Position numbers and translations under genes: made by a program
Shown here: in pieces, positions 43,464 through 52,622 of the stretch
How positions within the stretch are numbered: the first letter of the stretch is position 1
How the letters are laid out: each line of letters opens with the position of its first letter
Assembly: GCF_013112245.1 (NCBI RefSeq)
Contig: NZ_WVRN01000001.1
Span: forward strand, 2,546,501 to 2,610,500
Source: Ruegeria sp. HKCCD4315
GTDB lineage: Bacteria; Pseudomonadota; Alphaproteobacteria; Rhodobacterales; Rhodobacteraceae
Reading direction: 5' to 3'
Length of the DNA: 64,000 bases
Notes under the pieces: model-generated
The model's input: only the letters and a program-made list of their open reading frames with translations
Databases searched by the model: none
Told to the model about the DNA's origin: nothing

Positions 43464-44529
43464 GCCTTTGAAAATAAACTGCCAGACCTTACGTGAGTTT
43501 GTGGCGAGCGCGCTCGAAACTCGAGGTGTGCCAAAAGCGGATGCGGATCAGGTGGCCTCGACGATGGTTGAGGCCGACATATTCGGATATTCCACCCACG
43601 GGGTCTTTCGCCTGCGCCAGTACCTTGCCCGATTGGCCGGAGGCGGGTGCAACGCCACGCCAAACGTTGCCGTCATACATCAGACAGTCGCAACCGCGTT
43701 GATTGACGGCGATGACGGCCTTGGGCATTTGGCTATGACGGTGGCGCGAGATCTTGCAATAGAAAAGGCGAAAGAGGTCGGCATCGGATGGGTTGGTGTT
43801 CGGCGCGGCAATCATGCAGGACCGCTGGCACTTTATGTGCGCCCGCAAGCCGAGGCTGGGTTGCTTGGCATGGCCGCGGCGGTGGGCAGTGCAAACCACG
43901 TACCGCCCTATGGCGGAAGCGACTTGCTTCTTGGCACCAATCCCATCGCATTCTCTGCCCCTGCCGATGGCCCGGACCCGTTTGTGTTTGATATGGCGAC
44001 GACCGTTGCCGCGATGGGTAAGATCAAAACCCTGTTGCAGCAAGGCGAACTTATGCCCGAAGGTTGGATGGTTGGGCGTGATGGCAATCCGTTAACGGAC
44101 CCTGCCCGCAAATCAGAAGGGTTTCTTTTGCCGATCGGAGGTCCGAAGGGTTTCGGCCTTTCCGTGGCTATCGGGCTGATGGCCGGGGTGCTGAATGGCG
44201 CAGCATTCGGCTCTGACGTGGTCAATTTCACCTCGGACACTACTTCATCCACAAACACCGGCCAGTTCGTTATGGCGATCAATCCGGCAGCCTTTGGGAT
44301 GGGCAATGACTTTGCTTCTAACGCAGCCCGCGTCTTCTCTGAAATGCGCGCATCCGCCCCCCTGCCCGGTCATGACCCGGTACGCCTGCCCGGAGACGGA
44401 AAAACGGCTGCAGCTGAGGCCCGTCGCAAAGACGGTGTAAGCCTCAACCCCGCTCTTTGCCGAGACCTCAACAATCTCGCCCTGGACTGTGGACTGACTC
44501 CCCCGTTTCCTGATGTTAACACTGACTAG
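43453..44529 (+). CDS. Ldh-family (malate/lactate/ureidoglycolate) dehydrogenase
   Basis: A 358-residue NAD(P)-dependent oxidoreductase of the Ldh_2 type: STHGVFRLRQYLARL, VRRGNHAGPLALYV, the long GTNPIAFSAPADGPDPFVFDMATT segment and GGPKGFGLSVAIGLMAG. This fold uses small 2-hydroxy acids such as malate, sulfolactate, ureidoglycolate or diketogulonate. ATG 43453 overlaps the permease end by 11 bases, so it is co-expressed with the importer; TTG 43444 is an alternative. It likely oxidises or reduces the imported compound. Confidence 0.85.
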   Translation: MTSEPLKINCQTLREFVASALETRGVPKADADQVASTMVEADIFGYSTHGVFRLRQYLARLAGGGCNATPNVAVIHQTVATALIDGDDGLGHLAMTVARDLAIEKAKEVGIGWVGVRRGNHAGPLALYVRPQAEAGLLGMAAAVGSANHVPPYGGSDLLLGTNPIAFSAPADGPDPFVFDMATTVAAMGKIKTLLQQGELMPEGWMVGRDGNPLTDPARKSEGFLLPIGGPKGFGLSVAIGLMAGVLNGAAFGSDVVNFTSDTTSSTNTGQFVMAINPAAFGMGNDFASNAARVFSEMRASAPLPGHDPVRLPGDGKTAAAEARRKDGVSLNPALCRDLNNLALDCGLTPPFPDVNTD

Positions 44530-44571
44530 CGGCATATCTGAGGGAAGCCGGACCGCACTATTGACCAGGGT

Positions 44572-45252
44572 TTAGCGAGGCGTCACTTCTGGCTTCAGCG
44601 CTTTTACAAGCGCCGAAAGTTTGTTCATCATGTGAAGTTTCATTGCCTTACCAAGCCCATCTGCATCTCGGGCCTTGAGCAACTCCATCATGGTTTCATG
44701 TTCGTCAATTGCCTGTGCCCAACGCTCGTCCGACAAGTTGGCCAAAAAACGTGCACGGCGGACCCGCGCGGCCAAAAGCTTGTGGTGGTTTTCCAGTATG
44801 TCGTTTCGCGCGCCCTTTATAAGTGCCTGATGGATGTCTTGATTGGCTTTAAAGTACGCCTGTCGATCACGCACTTCGTACGCGCTCAGCATATCCTTGT
44901 GGCTACTTTCAATCCGTTGAATTTCCGCAACGTCCATTTGCTGACACGCTAGTTCCCCCGCCAGTTGCTCAAGCGCTGCGAGCACTGGAAACGTGTTTTC
45001 CAATTCTTCCCTCGTAACACTCGCGACACGGGCACCCCGGTTGGCTTGAAGCACCACAAAGCCTTCGGATGCTAGAACCTTTAGGGCCTCTCGCAATGGT
45101 GTCCGGGAAACACCCAATGAGTCGCAAAGCTGTTTCTCGGGCACTTTCTCACCCGGCTTCAAAACGTCTTCGACGACAAGATTGCGCAAGCGTTCGACCA
45201 ACTCTTCATGTAGGGTCGGGCGATTAATGCTATCCATCAGGTTCATATCCAC
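44572..45252 (-). CDS. GntR-family (FCD) transcriptional regulator
   Basis: A 226-residue regulator: HTH in KQLCDSLGVSRTPLREALKVLASEG and an FCD domain with helical segments and the metal-site DIHQALIKGARND. It is three bases after the GlcD-GlcF fusion stop and on the same strand, so the two are one operon. It probably controls this operon and the divergent aminotransferase gene through the region near 48.2 kb. Confidence 0.88.
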   Translation of the reverse strand: MDMNLMDSINRPTLHEELVERLRNLVVEDVLKPGEKVPEKQLCDSLGVSRTPLREALKVLASEGFVVLQANRGARVASVTREELENTFPVLAALEQLAGELACQQMDVAEIQRIESSHKDMLSAYEVRDRQAYFKANQDIHQALIKGARNDILENHHKLLAARVRRARFLANLSDERWAQAIDEHETMMELLKARDADGLGKAMKLHMMNKLSALVKALKPEVTPR

Positions 45253-45255
45253 ATC

Positions 45256-48132
45256 CTAATATTCAAGGACCATATCCAGCAGGCGCGCGACGTGCATCGC
45301 TTGGCGCTGCGTACCTTCGGCGATTTGGTGGCGGCATGATGTTCCATCCGCAACAACAATTGCATCCGTAGGCGCCGCCTCTAAAGCTGGAAACAGGTCG
45401 AGCTCTGCCATCTTGATCGAGACATCAATAGTACCGGGCGCGTATCCAAACGCCCCGGCCATACCACAACAACTGCTTTCGATCATGTGAACCTGTGATG
45501 CGGGAATACGCTTAAGTAAGTTGAGCATCGGTGTAACGGCATCGTGTGCTTTCTGGTGGCAATGACCATGCACATAAATGGGGCGATCTACCGATTTTAG
45601 AGGCAGATCCGGCTGTTTGGCCAGAAACTCCTCAAAGGTATGAGAGGCTTTGGATAGCAACTCCGCATCCCGCCCCGGACAAAGAGCCAAATATTCGTCC
45701 CGGAATGTGAGGATAGAAGAAGGTTCGAGACCGACTACCGGTATGCCCTGTGCAGCTGCTTCTCGCGTCGCGTCAATCACACGCTGTGCCTCGTGACGCG
45801 CCTCTTCCACGCAACCCTCAGCCAAAAGAGTGCGCCCGCAATCCAGCGGCCTTCCTGTTTGGTCATCTCTTGCTATGGCAACCCGAAGCCCTAGCGCACG
45901 CAGAACCCGGACAGCGGCGCGCAGATTGTCTGGCTCGAAATATCGGTTGAACACATCAGCAAACAGAAGCACCTGCGGATCTATGTCTTGGGCCTCGACA
46001 TCCCGGAACGGGTCGGAGGACCACACTGGCAGGTCACGTCGCGCCGAAATTCCAGTTGGTTTCTCCAACAGCGTACGCAAGGGCCCAATTTTGTTCCGAG
46101 CATTCAATAACCACGCGACTTTTGCAGCTTTTGGCGCATATCTCGGCAGATAAGCTATTAACTTATCAGCCAATGTCAGCCCGTCTTTTTTGCGCTTTGC
46201 TGAAAGTACTTCGATCTTCATGCGGGCCATATCGACGCCAGTCGGGCATTCACGCGCACAAGCCTTGCAAGACACGCAGTATTCCATCGTGTCCTGCATT
46301 GCGTCTGAAGTTAAACCACCCGGCAACTGCCCGCTGATGGCAAAACGCAACGTGTTTGCTCGCCCACGTGTGGCATCACGCTCGTTTCTCGTCGCACGGA
46401 AGGAAGGACACATTACTCCGCCCTTGAGCTTGCGACACGCACCGTTGTTGTTGCACATCTCGACGGCACCCTGAAATCCTCCTCCGGCACCCAGCCAAGC
46501 GGACCAATCCAGCGCCGTTTCGAATTCAGGAACTGAGTAGTCCGGGCTGTAGCGAAATAGGAGGCGATCATCCATGGCAGGCGCGTGCACGATTTTGCCG
46601 GGGTTCATTAGCCCGGCAGGGTCAAACCGGGCCTTAACCTGTTCAAACGCGGAAACGATACGAGGGCCGAACATCTTTTCATGAAACTCTGATCGCACGA
46701 TCCCATCACCGTGTTCGCCTGAATGAGACCCTTTGTATCTCTTGACTAAATCAAAGGTCTCTTCGGCAATCGCCCTCATTGTCCGAACGTCTTTGTCCTG
46801 CCGCATGTTCAGGACAGGACGAACATGGAGACACCCGACTGAGGCATGCGCGTACCATGTCCCTTTTGTGCCGTGCCGGGTAAAAATTTCGGTCAGGCCA
46901 GCGGTATAATCGGCGAGATCAGGCAACGGGACGGCGCAATCTTCCACAAAAGAGATCGGTTTGCCGGCCTCCTTCATCGACATCATAACGTTCAACCCGG
47001 ATTTTCGGTATTCGGCGATCGAGTTTTGCAGTTTGGTATCAGTAACTGATACAACCCCGCCCCAACGGTTTTCAGTCCCGCTGAAATCAAACCCGAGATC
47101 TCCCATCAGTTGCGATAGCTCGACCAGCTTTGCAGCATTGGCGTCAGCGCTACCCTCAGCAAATTCCACTAACAACAACGCTTCAGGGCTGCCTTCTACA
47201 AACGCCTCAATCGTACTGCGGAACAATGGGATATCTCCCCCCAATGCAATCATGGTGTCGTCGATCAATTCCACCGCCTGCGGCTTGAGCGTCACGAGGT
47301 GCTGTGTTGCCTCCATCGCAGCACGGAACGTCGGGAAATGACACACGCCGACAACTTTCTCGCCCGGCAAGTGAGCAAGGTTCAGTTCCAATTCAGCGAA
47401 ATAGGCCAGAGTGCCTTCTGACCCCACCAGCAAATGAGACATGTTGACGTCGTTGCCGACAAGCGCATCGATGTTATACCCGCCCACACGACGCTGGAGA
47501 TTGGGAAACCGGGCGTCAATTTCCGCAGCCTCGCGACGCCCCAGAGCACGCATGTCCCCAACAAGATCGGCATAATCGCCAGATGCCGTCGTATCGGCGC
47601 TGAACCGTGCTTCCGTACCATCGCTGAGGATTGCACTTATTGCACGGACGTTATCGCGCATGATCCCGTAGCGCAGGGATTTTCCACCAGAAGAGTTGTT
47701 GGCGGCCATTCCTCCAAGCGTGCAACGCGACGCGGTCGAGGGGTCTACGGGAAACCATAAGCCATATTGCTTTAGTGACTGGTTCAACTGATCCAGAACA
47801 ACGCCGGGCTGAACACGCGCGACACGGTTCTCAACGTCCACGTCAAGAACACGATTCAAGTGCTTGGTGTTGTCTAAGACAACGCTTTGATTGACCGTTT
47901 GCCCACATTGCGATGTGCCGCCGCCGCGCGGAAGAACGGAGCATCCTTCGTCGCGCGCTACAGACATCACGGCCTGCACGTCCTCTTTGTTTCGGGGAAT
48001 GACCACGGCGTCCGGCGTCATCTGATAGATCGAAGCGTCAGTCGAGTATCGTGCGCGTGATGCCGGGTCAGCCATCACCTCGCCTTGGACGTCAGACATC
48101 AGTCGGCGATGCAACGATCCATTCTCAAGCAT
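45256..48132 (-). CDS. GlcD-GlcF-type fusion: FAD-linked and Fe-S 2-hydroxyacid oxidase
   Basis: A 958-residue protein combining two usual subunits. Residues about 1-520 are an FAD-binding oxidase of the GlcD/D-lactate dehydrogenase kind (CSVLPRGGGTSQCGQTVNQS, DPSTASRCTLGGMAANNSSGG, and GEHGDG near the end of the domain). The C-terminal half has a Fe-S ferredoxin-like motif YCVSCKACARECPTGVD and two CCG-type domains (GHCHQKAH, ESSCCGMAGAFGY). Such proteins oxidise D-2-hydroxy acids, possibly glycolate, D-lactate or D-2-hydroxyglutarate, to quinone. ATG 48132 is preferred over TTG 48162. It would yield glyoxylate for the divergent aminotransferase. Confidence 0.88.
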   Translation of the reverse strand: MLENGSLHRRLMSDVQGEVMADPASRARYSTDASIYQMTPDAVVIPRNKEDVQAVMSVARDEGCSVLPRGGGTSQCGQTVNQSVVLDNTKHLNRVLDVDVENRVARVQPGVVLDQLNQSLKQYGLWFPVDPSTASRCTLGGMAANNSSGGKSLRYGIMRDNVRAISAILSDGTEARFSADTTASGDYADLVGDMRALGRREAAEIDARFPNLQRRVGGYNIDALVGNDVNMSHLLVGSEGTLAYFAELELNLAHLPGEKVVGVCHFPTFRAAMEATQHLVTLKPQAVELIDDTMIALGGDIPLFRSTIEAFVEGSPEALLLVEFAEGSADANAAKLVELSQLMGDLGFDFSGTENRWGGVVSVTDTKLQNSIAEYRKSGLNVMMSMKEAGKPISFVEDCAVPLPDLADYTAGLTEIFTRHGTKGTWYAHASVGCLHVRPVLNMRQDKDVRTMRAIAEETFDLVKRYKGSHSGEHGDGIVRSEFHEKMFGPRIVSAFEQVKARFDPAGLMNPGKIVHAPAMDDRLLFRYSPDYSVPEFETALDWSAWLGAGGGFQGAVEMCNNNGACRKLKGGVMCPSFRATRNERDATRGRANTLRFAISGQLPGGLTSDAMQDTMEYCVSCKACARECPTGVDMARMKIEVLSAKRKKDGLTLADKLIAYLPRYAPKAAKVAWLLNARNKIGPLRTLLEKPTGISARRDLPVWSSDPFRDVEAQDIDPQVLLFADVFNRYFEPDNLRAAVRVLRALGLRVAIARDDQTGRPLDCGRTLLAEGCVEEARHEAQRVIDATREAAAQGIPVVGLEPSSILTFRDEYLALCPGRDAELLSKASHTFEEFLAKQPDLPLKSVDRPIYVHGHCHQKAHDAVTPMLNLLKRIPASQVHMIESSCCGMAGAFGYAPGTIDVSIKMAELDLFPALEAAPTDAIVVADGTSCRHQIAEGTQRQAMHVARLLDMVLEY

Positions 48133-48191
48133 CGGGTTCGCCTTCCCTTCCCAACTAGCCAATTAGAAGCTTCACTTCACCGTTGACTGAA

Positions 48192-48206
48192 TAATGAATT
48201 CATAAT
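48192..48206. promoter_or_regulatory. Palindrome between the divergent oxidase and aminotransferase genes
   Basis: TAATGAATTCATAAT contains the 10-bp palindrome ATGAATTCAT (48194-48203), AT-rich and placed between the oxidase start (48132) and the aminotransferase start (48267). It is a candidate operator for the GntR protein encoded in the same operon. Confidence 0.4.
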
Positions 48207-48266
48207 TAACTTTTGCCAATAGGTAATTGCGCCACTGTTTCGGCGCCAGCGGAAGGATCAGTTCAG

Positions 48267-49430
48267 ATGCGCCAGGCGGGCAGACATTTTTTGCAAATCC
48301 CAGGGCCAAGTGCCGTGCCGGAACGCATCCTGAAGGCCATAAGCATGCAGACCATCGATCACCGGGGGCTAGATTTTGCAGAAGTAGGCCACAAAGCCCT
48401 CGCTGGGATGAAAACAATTTTCAAGACAGAACAAAACGTCTTTATCTACCCTTCATCCGGTACAGGCGCGTGGGAAGCTGCGCTTGTGAACACAGTGTCG
48501 CCGGGCGGAAATGTTCTCATGTACGAAACAGGACATTTCGCATTCATGTGGTGCAACTTGGCTGAAAAAATTGGGTTACAGCCAGAGTTGATTGAAGGGG
48601 ATTGGCGTGGCGGTGCGGACCCCAATCAGATAGAAGACCGCTTGCGCGCGGACAGTCAGCACGAGATCAAGGCGGTATGCGTCGTCCACAATGAAACTTC
48701 TACCGGGTCAGTCTCGCCTATTGAGGAAGTGCGCAGGGCAATAGACACGGCGAAACACCCTGCCCTTCTTTTGGTTGATTCAATCTCTGGCCTTGCATCG
48801 ATCGATCTTAGGTTCGACGAATGGGGCGTAGATGTCTGTGTCTCCGGTTCGCAAAAAGGGATGATGCTACCGCCGGGTCTCAGCTTCAACGCTGTGAGCG
48901 ATCGTGCTCTGGAACATTCAAAATCCGTGACCATGCCACGCAGCTATTGGAATTGGCAGGATATGGTCGAGCCGAACCAGAAAGGGTTCTTCCCTTATAC
49001 CCCTGGCACCAATCTTATCTATGGATTGAATGAGGCCATCGATATGTTGCACGAGGAGGGGCTGGAGAACGTATTCGCTCGTCATGCCCGCCACGGAGCC
49101 GCGACTCGAGCTGCCGTGCAAGCATGGGGGCTTGAGGTATTGTGTGCCCGCCAAGGTCAGGAGTCAGGCGTACTGACCGCTGTCAAAGTGCCTGAGGGAC
49201 ATTCTGCTGATGCCTTTCGTGCGACGGCGCTGGAGCACTATGATATCTCACTCGGAAATGGTCTATCCAAAGTAGCCGACAAGGTATTCCGAATAGGTCA
49301 CTTGGGCGATTTCAACGACCTGATGTTGATGGGCACACTCTCAGGCGTAGAAATGGGACTCGCCAAAAGCGGCGTGCCGCACACTACAGGCGGTACTCAG
49401 GCTGCATTGGAGTATCTCAAGGCCGCGTAA
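48267..49430 (+). CDS. Serine-/alanine-glyoxylate aminotransferase family protein
   Basis: A 387-residue PLP-dependent class V aminotransferase: LQIPGPSAVPERIL at the start, YPSSGTGAWEAAL, the PLP Lys in SGSQKGMMLPPGL, and YPTPGTNLIY-like FFPYTPGTNLIYGL. It matches serine-glyoxylate aminotransferase of methylotroph/phototroph type. ATG 48267 is preceded by GGAAGGATC. It removes glyoxylate by transamination, consistent with the oxidase next door. Its end overlaps the convergent peroxidase gene by 14 bases. Confidence 0.88.
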   Translation: MRQAGRHFLQIPGPSAVPERILKAISMQTIDHRGLDFAEVGHKALAGMKTIFKTEQNVFIYPSSGTGAWEAALVNTVSPGGNVLMYETGHFAFMWCNLAEKIGLQPELIEGDWRGGADPNQIEDRLRADSQHEIKAVCVVHNETSTGSVSPIEEVRRAIDTAKHPALLLVDSISGLASIDLRFDEWGVDVCVSGSQKGMMLPPGLSFNAVSDRALEHSKSVTMPRSYWNWQDMVEPNQKGFFPYTPGTNLIYGLNEAIDMLHEEGLENVFARHARHGAATRAAVQAWGLEVLCARQGQESGVLTAVKVPEGHSADAFRATALEHYDISLGNGLSKVADKVFRIGHLGDFNDLMLMGTLSGVEMGLAKSGVPHTTGGTQAALEYLKAA

Positions 49431-50547
49431 CGCCGGACAGAGTCTCCAAAAACTTAACCAGGTCTGCAATCTCCTGCTCGGATAAATTCAGTTCAGAGAG
49501 TATGGCTTCGCCATCGGCGTGAAGCCTTTCTATATCAATTTCGTTATAGTGTCGGACCACGGCGTCCAGATCATCCAGGCTGCCGTCATGCATGTAGGGG
49601 GCGGTTTCGGCCACACCTCGAAGGCTGGGAGTACGAAAGGTTCCAAAATCGGAATGGCTCCTGCGTACATTTCGGACCGCCCACGCGCCTTGCTTTTCCG
49701 GATCGTCAGTCCAGTCTCCGTCCAATGTGTAAGGGCTGGAGAGCAAAAAGTTCAGCCCTCCGAACCGGCCATCGTCGACTTCGGTTTCACTCAGAAAATA
49801 TGGCACGCCCGCGTCGTGGAATTCGTTGTTGGAAAATCTCGGGCCATTATGGCAGAACGCGCAATTCCCGCGCCCTAAAAACAGCTGAAGACCTCGCTGG
49901 GCTGCTTCGGGATAGTACGCAGCCGCTGGAAAATCTCGACGCTCTAAGGCATCGCGAAAATCGTCAAACTGCGTCCGTTCGGTAACCAAGTTCTCCAAGT
50001 AAGCCGAAAGAGCTTTTGCTGTATTCACAAGAACAAGCTCTGGGTCTTGATCTTGCATGACGCCATAAATAGCTTCAAAGTCATCAAGGTAGGCACTCTC
50101 GGAGATGGCTGTCTTTAGGCTTGCTTTGGTATGCGCCATCTCTTCAGCTTCGATGATCGGATGCAGACTGGCCGCCCAAAGACTGTCGCTCTTGCCTACC
50201 CATCCGTACCAGCGGAGACCAGCCAGGTTTCGCAGTGATGGTGAGTTCCTGTCCAACAGAACGCGCCCATTCGCCCGCGCCTCCTGCGTGGTAAATGCCT
50301 GTTCAGGATCATGACAACTTGCACAAGCAAATGCGCCGTCGACCGACAGCACGGGATCATTGAACAAGGCTCTTCCCAGCGCAATCGCTCGGGGATCGTT
50401 TGAAACCCTGTTGCTTGGATCAGGTTGGAATGATGGTGGCCACGGCCCAAAGGACAGCGTTTGTTGGATTTCGTCTTCTGACAATAGGACTTCTGCACGC
50501 ACCGAACTCGTCAGTAAGACTAGCGCAGCTGTCACCCACAACTTCAT
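49417..50547 (-). CDS. Di-heme cytochrome c peroxidase-like protein (MauG/CCP family)
   Basis: A 376-residue exported protein with a signal peptide (MKLWVTAALVLLTSSVRA) and two heme c motifs, CASCH (75-79) and CAFCH (229-233). The family segments TPSLRGVAETAPYMHDGSLDDLDAVV are present, including the distal-heme Met/Tyr region. Members reduce peroxide or, like MauG, oxidise protein side chains to make cofactors. It is last in a ten-gene operon with a periplasmic YtkA-like protein and an exported amidohydrolase, so it may process a periplasmic partner. Confidence 0.87.
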   Translation of the reverse strand: MKLWVTAALVLLTSSVRAEVLLSEDEIQQTLSFGPWPPSFQPDPSNRVSNDPRAIALGRALFNDPVLSVDGAFACASCHDPEQAFTTQEARANGRVLLDRNSPSLRNLAGLRWYGWVGKSDSLWAASLHPIIEAEEMAHTKASLKTAISESAYLDDFEAIYGVMQDQDPELVLVNTAKALSAYLENLVTERTQFDDFRDALERRDFPAAAYYPEAAQRGLQLFLGRGNCAFCHNGPRFSNNEFHDAGVPYFLSETEVDDGRFGGLNFLLSSPYTLDGDWTDDPEKQGAWAVRNVRRSHSDFGTFRTPSLRGVAETAPYMHDGSLDDLDAVVRHYNEIDIERLHADGEAILSELNLSEQEIADLVKFLETLSGVTRP

Positions 50548-50921
50548 TTCAGCGCAATGTCAAAGGTGTAGGATACCGATTGCCCGTTGTATTCGACGTC
50601 CACTTGAAGCTCCCACATTCCCGGCATGTGAAACAGCATATCATCAACACGGAACACACCGTCGCCTTTTGCAGTGACGACTGGAAGGTAGTTCATCCCG
50701 TGTTGGTGAGCAGGCATGATTGCATCGACGCGCATATCACTCACGGCAATTTCGCTGCACACAGTGAGGAGTATTGAAAACGGTTGAGCCAACGGAATTT
50801 CGTTGACAGTCACATGCACAGCAGGCGCGTTCTGAATTTCCGAACCCATCCGTTGCCCGGTCGCCTCACAAGCGACGGCAGCGCCGGAAGATACCAGAAA
50901 CCAGACGAGCCAGCGGATCAT
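50544..50921 (-). CDS. Exported YtkA/FixH-like small protein
   Basis: A 125-residue protein with a signal peptide (MIRWLVWFLVSSGAAVA) and an Ig-like YtkA/FixH domain: DMRVDAIMPAHQHGMNY, then DGVFRVDDMLFHMPGMWELQVDV. The His/Met-rich motifs resemble copper- or heme-associated periplasmic proteins. ATG 50921 overlaps the amidohydrolase stop by four bases, and its own stop overlaps the peroxidase start; the three genes are translationally coupled. Function unknown; metal handling for the neighbouring heme peroxidase is plausible. Confidence 0.75.
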   Translation of the reverse strand: MIRWLVWFLVSSGAAVACEATGQRMGSEIQNAPAVHVTVNEIPLAQPFSILLTVCSEIAVSDMRVDAIMPAHQHGMNYLPVVTAKGDGVFRVDDMLFHMPGMWELQVDVEYNGQSVSYTFDIALK

Positions 50922-51733
50922 TTTGTCGCCAGCAATCGTTCTGCGTTGGCATAGGCAATGTTGTCCGCTATCTGGTCTGGAAGCAAATCCAGCCAAGCGC
51001 GCGAAAAATCTGCATGCGGGCCAACGTAATACCAGCGCTCCGGCGCAAATGTATCGGTACCGACCATAAACCGATCAGGATGCGCTTCGAACGCAGCTTG
51101 CCAATCCGGATCGACACGACCCCGCGAGACCATGTCGGAACGGAACGCCAGATCGGCCCAAAGCCGGGGATACGCATTTAAAGCGTCGACAACCTTTCCC
51201 GGATCGTCAAAGCCAGAATGTGCCCACAATACCCGAGCCTCCGGCCAGGTTTCGAAGATCAGGTCAACCGCGTCGCGATCACCGTGATGGTGCAGAATTA
51301 AGTTCCGTTCCTTCGCCAGTGCGATCATACGCTGGATAACCGGCGTTTTGATATCGTCCCCATAGGCGTGAAACTCGCCGATGGCTTCGTAGGCGTTCTT
51401 CGACAGATTTGCTTCCAGATAATCGATTACTGTTTCGTCGTGCATCCAGGTGTTGATCTCACCGCGACGACGATAGGGACGAAGTGCCGGAACAACGATG
51501 TCCGGCGCTGCAGCCAAAAGCAGTTGCGTTCCGCTATCGTCCGAGCTGGAAACCAGGGCTTTCCGCACGCCTGCATCCCGCAGGATTTTGGCCACTTGTT
51601 CGGGCGGAACCAGTTTCACGGCATCATGGCTGTAGTGAATATGTGCATCGAAAATCGGTCGCTCATCGGCGATGGCCACTCCGCTGACTAGCGCTGCACA
51701 TACAATGAATATGTATTTTAGCACTTCAAGCAT
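50918..51733 (-). CDS. Exported amidohydrolase-family protein
   Basis: A 271-residue TIM-barrel hydrolase with signal peptide (LKYIFIVCAALVSGVAIA). Metal ligands are visible: FDAHIHYSH (HxH), HHHGDRDAV, LWAHSGFD and VGTDTFAP (Asp). It is a COG2159-like amidohydrolase; related enzymes are decarboxylases (ACMSD type) or lactonases. A secreted form is uncommon. It lies 12 bases after the intradiol dioxygenase gene. Confidence 0.82.
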   Translation of the reverse strand: MLEVLKYIFIVCAALVSGVAIADERPIFDAHIHYSHDAVKLVPPEQVAKILRDAGVRKALVSSSDDSGTQLLLAAAPDIVVPALRPYRRRGEINTWMHDETVIDYLEANLSKNAYEAIGEFHAYGDDIKTPVIQRMIALAKERNLILHHHGDRDAVDLIFETWPEARVLWAHSGFDDPGKVVDALNAYPRLWADLAFRSDMVSRGRVDPDWQAAFEAHPDRFMVGTDTFAPERWYYVGPHADFSRAWLDLLPDQIADNIAYANAERLLATK

Positions 51734-51745
51734 CCTCCATAGCGT

Positions 51746-52612
51746 TCAGTCCCGAGCAAGCGTGACGTCGAAATTCACGTGCAGGTAAGGTTCAGTGATC
51801 CTACCAGAAAGTGCCATGTCATCGGGAAATTCCGAAGCTGGTCGTTCAACATACGTCATCACCAGATCGTCTCGAACACCAAAGACCGTATCCTGATCCA
51901 GATAGGGATCGTCGTCCGGAAAAATCTCGGTCACGAGTGAGCGATAGCCGGGGGCTTTGACGATAAAGTGCAGGTGTGAGGGCCTCCACGGATGGCGACC
52001 ACAAGCACGCAGAATATCGCCAACTGGCCCGTCAGACGGCACAGTGTATTCAACTGGCTTTACTGTGGTGAACGCGTATCTGCCATCGTCACCAACTGTC
52101 ATCAACCCGTGGAAAGAGTAGGTGTCCTGTTCTTCATCCTGACTGGCGTAGAGGCCGTTGGGTGCCGTTTGCCAGATGTCGAGTTCTGCTCCTGCAATTG
52201 GATTGCCCGCTGTGTCTCGAATGATGCCTTCAGCAAGCAGAACCGGCCCGCCGTAGTGTCGTTTCATATCCCCACCCATGGGCAGCGGAGGTGCGCCGGA
52301 TACATGAAACGGGCCCAACACCGACGAACTTGTTGCGTCTGGACTTGAATGCAGCATGTCCACCAAAGAAGACAGGCCCAGGACGTCCGACGCCAGCACA
52401 AACTCGTGCCGGTCCTCGGTTTCCACAGCGGCACAGCCCTCGAGAAACGCAATCCCAGCGCGCCATTCGTCATGCGTCAGGTTGGTTTCGCGCGCGAAGT
52501 CATGAAGGTGTTTGACAAGTGACCCCATGATTTCGCGCATCCGCGGACCGGTGTCCTTGGACAGGTATCCCATGAAAACGTTGGTGATATTATCTTTGGT
52601 GACAGAGCGCAT
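51746..52612 (-). CDS. Intradiol ring-cleavage dioxygenase (catechol/hydroxyquinol 1,2-dioxygenase type)
   Basis: A 288-residue non-heme Fe(III) dioxygenase. The four iron ligands are all visible: Tyr155 (NGLYASQ), Tyr189 (VEYTVPSDGP), His213 and His215 (RPSHLHF). The N-terminal helical dimer domain and VLGPFHVSGAPPLPMG match the hydroxyquinol/chlorocatechol branch. It opens catechol-type rings between the hydroxyls, giving muconate or maleylacetate. Clustered with a TRAP transporter and FAH hydrolase, it points to aromatic catabolism. Confidence 0.92.
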   Translation of the reverse strand: MRSVTKDNITNVFMGYLSKDTGPRMREIMGSLVKHLHDFARETNLTHDEWRAGIAFLEGCAAVETEDRHEFVLASDVLGLSSLVDMLHSSPDATSSSVLGPFHVSGAPPLPMGGDMKRHYGGPVLLAEGIIRDTAGNPIAGAELDIWQTAPNGLYASQDEEQDTYSFHGLMTVGDDGRYAFTTVKPVEYTVPSDGPVGDILRACGRHPWRPSHLHFIVKAPGYRSLVTEIFPDDDPYLDQDTVFGVRDDLVMTYVERPASEFPDDMALSGRITEPYLHVNFDVTLARD

Positions 52613-52622
52613 CTGTGCCTCC

